Assembly (NCBI GenBank): GCA_013215295.1
Contig: JABSOZ010000003.1
Coordinates: 124,001-188,000 of the forward strand
From: Colwellia sp.
Lineage (GTDB): Bacteria; Pseudomonadota; Gammaproteobacteria; Enterobacterales; Alteromonadaceae
Direction: 5' to 3'
DNA: 64,000 bases
A program made the position numbers and the translations under genes. Every line of letters starts with the position of its first letter. Within the stretch, counting starts at the first letter, position 1. Positions 61,495 through 64,000 of this stretch are shown here, piece by piece. Below the pieces are notes generated by a model. That model saw nothing but the letters and a program-made list of their open reading frames with translations, made no database searches and was not told the DNA's origin.

Positions 61495-62838
61495 ATGGAT
61501 AAAACAAAACTTTCGCTAGCATTTGGACTATTGTTAACTGCTGGGTTTAGCCAGTCTGCCTTCGCCGGCACAACAACCGGTGAAACCGAACATTATTTAG
61601 TGATTGCAACCGGTGGGAAAAATTCTTTACAAGATCATGTCGAAATGTCAAATGTTGAGATTGGTGCTAACCAAGAATTTTTGTCTGTTGAAGAACCTTC
61701 TCTTGGTGGAAGCCAATTACTGGGTAAATTCAAAAACTCTGGAACAGGCTTTGGTGGCGGTGTAACGTTAAATGATAAAGGTATTGATATTTCTGCTACC
61801 AATCTTGCTGCTCTAGTAGGTAAAGACTACCGTGGTAATGTTGCCTTAATTGGAGAGAATGCCAAAACAGCATTTTCAAATGTAGATATCAACGCTAAAG
61901 ATAGCACTGCGAATAGTGGCGTTTTATGTGCTAATTTCACAGAAGGTGAAAGCGAGTGCGAGGAAGATAATACGGCGTTCTTTAAAGAAGCTGATCCTAA
62001 TAACCCAGATAATTATGATTTTGGTGTCGGGGCGACAAGTGGTGTAGATTTTTCTGGTGCCAATGGCTTGATTAACGACTTAGTCGCACAACGTGAGTGG
62101 ATTCTTGGGCTAACAGCTGATGTTATATGGACTGATGTTAGCCAATTTAATGATAGCAACGAATTTGAAGGTGGTGATTTAAACGGAGTGATCACCACAT
62201 CGACTGATGGTTTAAATACTCAAACTGACGGTATTAATGCTGATTATATTGTTATTGATCTTAATTTAGGTGGTAATGCGTTTGTATTAAATAATCTCAA
62301 CTGGGTAATAGACTCAGAGCTAACGGTCATTTTTAGAATGGTTAGTGGTACTAATTACCAATTTAAAAACTCTTCTATTATGCTGAGCGATACTACAGCA
62401 ACCAAAAACTTTGTTGACTCAGACTATAATGAGTTAGGGGCTATTTTTTATCAAGATGCCTATAACTCCAATTCAGGTACCAATTCGGTTTTTGATTTAA
62501 GTAATGTTGTACTTGGCGGTATCGGTTTATGGGATTTTACCGACTTTAACCCAAATGGTGGGAGTGGGGGGTTAATGTATAAAAATCTTGATAATGAGGA
62601 AGGTAACCTATTTGGCTCTAAGTGGATCGATCACGATACAACCGAAATATCCATGGATAATGCTCAAGGCTGTGGCCAATTCATTAGTAATACTGTTGAC
62701 ATGTCAAATGCCCGTTGGAGTCGTTGTTCTTTAGGACAACCTGAAGTCACTCCTCATACTGAAGTACCAGAGCCTAGTACCTTGATATTATTTGCTTTAG
62801 GTTTGTTCGGTTTAAGATATAGAGCTAAACATTCATAA
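61495..62838 (+). CDS. PEP-CTERM sorting domain-containing protein
   Basis: Signal peptide ending FSQSAFA; C-terminus VPEPSTLILFALGLFGLRYRAKHS. Confidence 0.92.
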   Translation: MDKTKLSLAFGLLLTAGFSQSAFAGTTTGETEHYLVIATGGKNSLQDHVEMSNVEIGANQEFLSVEEPSLGGSQLLGKFKNSGTGFGGGVTLNDKGIDISATNLAALVGKDYRGNVALIGENAKTAFSNVDINAKDSTANSGVLCANFTEGESECEEDNTAFFKEADPNNPDNYDFGVGATSGVDFSGANGLINDLVAQREWILGLTADVIWTDVSQFNDSNEFEGGDLNGVITTSTDGLNTQTDGINADYIVIDLNLGGNAFVLNNLNWVIDSELTVIFRMVSGTNYQFKNSSIMLSDTTATKNFVDSDYNELGAIFYQDAYNSNSGTNSVFDLSNVVLGGIGLWDFTDFNPNGGSGGLMYKNLDNEEGNLFGSKWIDHDTTEISMDNAQGCGQFISNTVDMSNARWSRCSLGQPEVTPHTEVPEPSTLILFALGLFGLRYRAKHS

Positions 62839-62857
62839 TTGTTAAGAAAATTAGAAA

Positions 62858-62887
62858 AACGACCAATTTATTGGTCGTTTTTTTTTG
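62858..62887 (+). terminator. rho-independent terminator
   Basis: AACGACCAATTTATTGGTCGTTTTTTTTT. Confidence 0.85.
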
Positions 62888-62936
62888 TCAAAAGGCTTAT
62901 GCTTTCATCTGTTATTTTTATTCTTCAAAGGTCTAT

Positions 62937-64000
62937 ATGTTTAACTTACCCCCATTTTTCTCAGATAGCCTTAATACAACTAAAGCATGCATATTGACTC
63001 TGATTTTTTTTCTTAGTTCATCTGTTTTAGCCCAAGAAAAAAATATTGTGCTAGAGCACTATGAACTAGCACAAAAGGCCTATGAAAATAATGAAAATGA
63101 AACCGCCTATATCCATTTAAAAAATGCTTTGCGACAGGATGGTAACTATATTCCCAGCAAAATTTTAATGGCTAAGTTGTTATTACAATATGGCTATTTT
63201 TTTGATGCGACGTTAGAGTTTGAAGAAGTGGTAAACCTAGGCGGTGATTATAATTTATATATTCAACCTTATGCAGAAGCACTATTACTGAATAATAAGC
63301 CTGATGCAGTATTAGCTTTAGCCCTGGGCGCTCGGCTGTCTAATAGCAGTGCGACTCAATTACATATTCTTCGAGGTAAAGCGCAGGCAAAATTGAAAAA
63401 CCTGCCACAAGAGTTAAATGAATACCAAAGAGCTTTAAAATTAAACCCACAGCATGTTGGCGTGTTAAATAGTTTTGCTGGCTTTTATTTAAAAACTGAA
63501 GACTTGACCAAAGCACAACAATACTTAGAACAATCATTCCAACTTGACGAAAAGCATTATTTAACCTGGCATTTACAGGCACAAATATATAAACAGCAGT
63601 CATTAAATCAGCAAGCAATTGATACCTATTTGAAAGCTTTAGCGATAGCGCCAGAATTTCTTGATGCCAAGCGTGGTATTGCCAGTGTTTACATTAATCA
63701 GAATGATGATAAAAAAGCACTTGAGTTAGTCGTACAGGTATTAGAAAAATCCCCTAATGATCCTCGGGCCAAACTATTACATGCCAATTTATTATTTAAA
63801 CAAAACAATAATAAAGAAGCGAAAGCGATTTTAACCAGCTTAAATCAAAAAATAGCGTTAATCCCTGAAGATGTGCAAATAAAGAATAACTTTTTATTTT
63901 TTATTAACGCCCTAAGTCAATATTTACTGGAAAACTATCAGTCGGCACTACGCCATATTAATAAATATTTACGAGATGAACCTGATAACTTTCAAGCGAT
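62937..64000 (+). CDS. TPR repeat protein, PEP-CTERM system PrsT-like (truncated by window edge)
   Basis: Open frame from ATG 62937 to the window end; signal peptide; NENETAYIHLKNALRQDGNYIPSKILMAKLLLQYGYFFDATLEFEEVVNLGGD; absent from ORF track because no stop. Confidence 0.8.
   Translation, partial: MFNLPPFFSDSLNTTKACILTLIFFLSSSVLAQEKNIVLEHYELAQKAYENNENETAYIHLKNALRQDGNYIPSKILMAKLLLQYGYFFDATLEFEEVVNLGGDYNLYIQPYAEALLLNNKPDAVLALALGARLSNSSATQLHILRGKAQAKLKNLPQELNEYQRALKLNPQHVGVLNSFAGFYLKTEDLTKAQQYLEQSFQLDEKHYLTWHLQAQIYKQQSLNQQAIDTYLKALAIAPEFLDAKRGIASVYINQNDDKKALELVVQVLEKSPNDPRAKLLHANLLFKQNNNKEAKAILTSLNQKIALIPEDVQIKNNFLFFINALSQYLLENYQSALRHINKYLRDEPDNFQA

Noticed and set aside
63340-63618. 92-aa minus-strand ORF
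   Set aside because: Antisense to the truncated TPR ORF, which has a clear coding pattern
1-64000. CRISPR arrays, IS elements, prophage genes
   Set aside because: No regularly spaced repeats, transposase or phage structural ORFs seen

Overview
The window looks like a gammaproteobacterial chromosome. Gene content and protein style suggest Alteromonadales/Colwellia-like; this is inference, no search was run. Three zones stand out. (1) Positions 1-5,030: a cassette array of six minus-strand single-gene cassettes (HNH nuclease, DUF3800, HEPN/MltR-like, unknown, membrane Zn-ribbon, unknown, RES-domain), with five or six attC-like sites between them and no integrase visible in the window. It ends near a tRNA-Ile2(CAU). 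(2) Positions 5.7-45.9 kb: mostly conserved core genes. These include a GlyGly-CTERM choice-of-anchor-B-like protein divergent from an MbnP/MbnH-like pair, the rpsU-yqeY-dnaG-rpoD group, tsaD, folB/folK, the thrLABC operon with leader peptide and attenuator, yebG with a perfect LexA box, and a full moa/moe/mob/mod island with a Moco-riboswitch-like leader and a perfect FNR-type box. (3) Positions 46-64 kb: a lipoprotein gene split at a G6 tract, a HlyD/MacB-like export operon with its own sigma54-type two-component system and a -24/-12 promoter, and a PEP-CTERM protein with a -24/-12-like promoter next to a truncated PrsT-like TPR ORF missing from the supplied ORF track. The strongest candidates for something undescribed are the cassette proteins, the choice-of-anchor-B/MbnPH neighbourhood, the G-tract lipoprotein, and a 31-aa membrane smORF at 33.5 kb.
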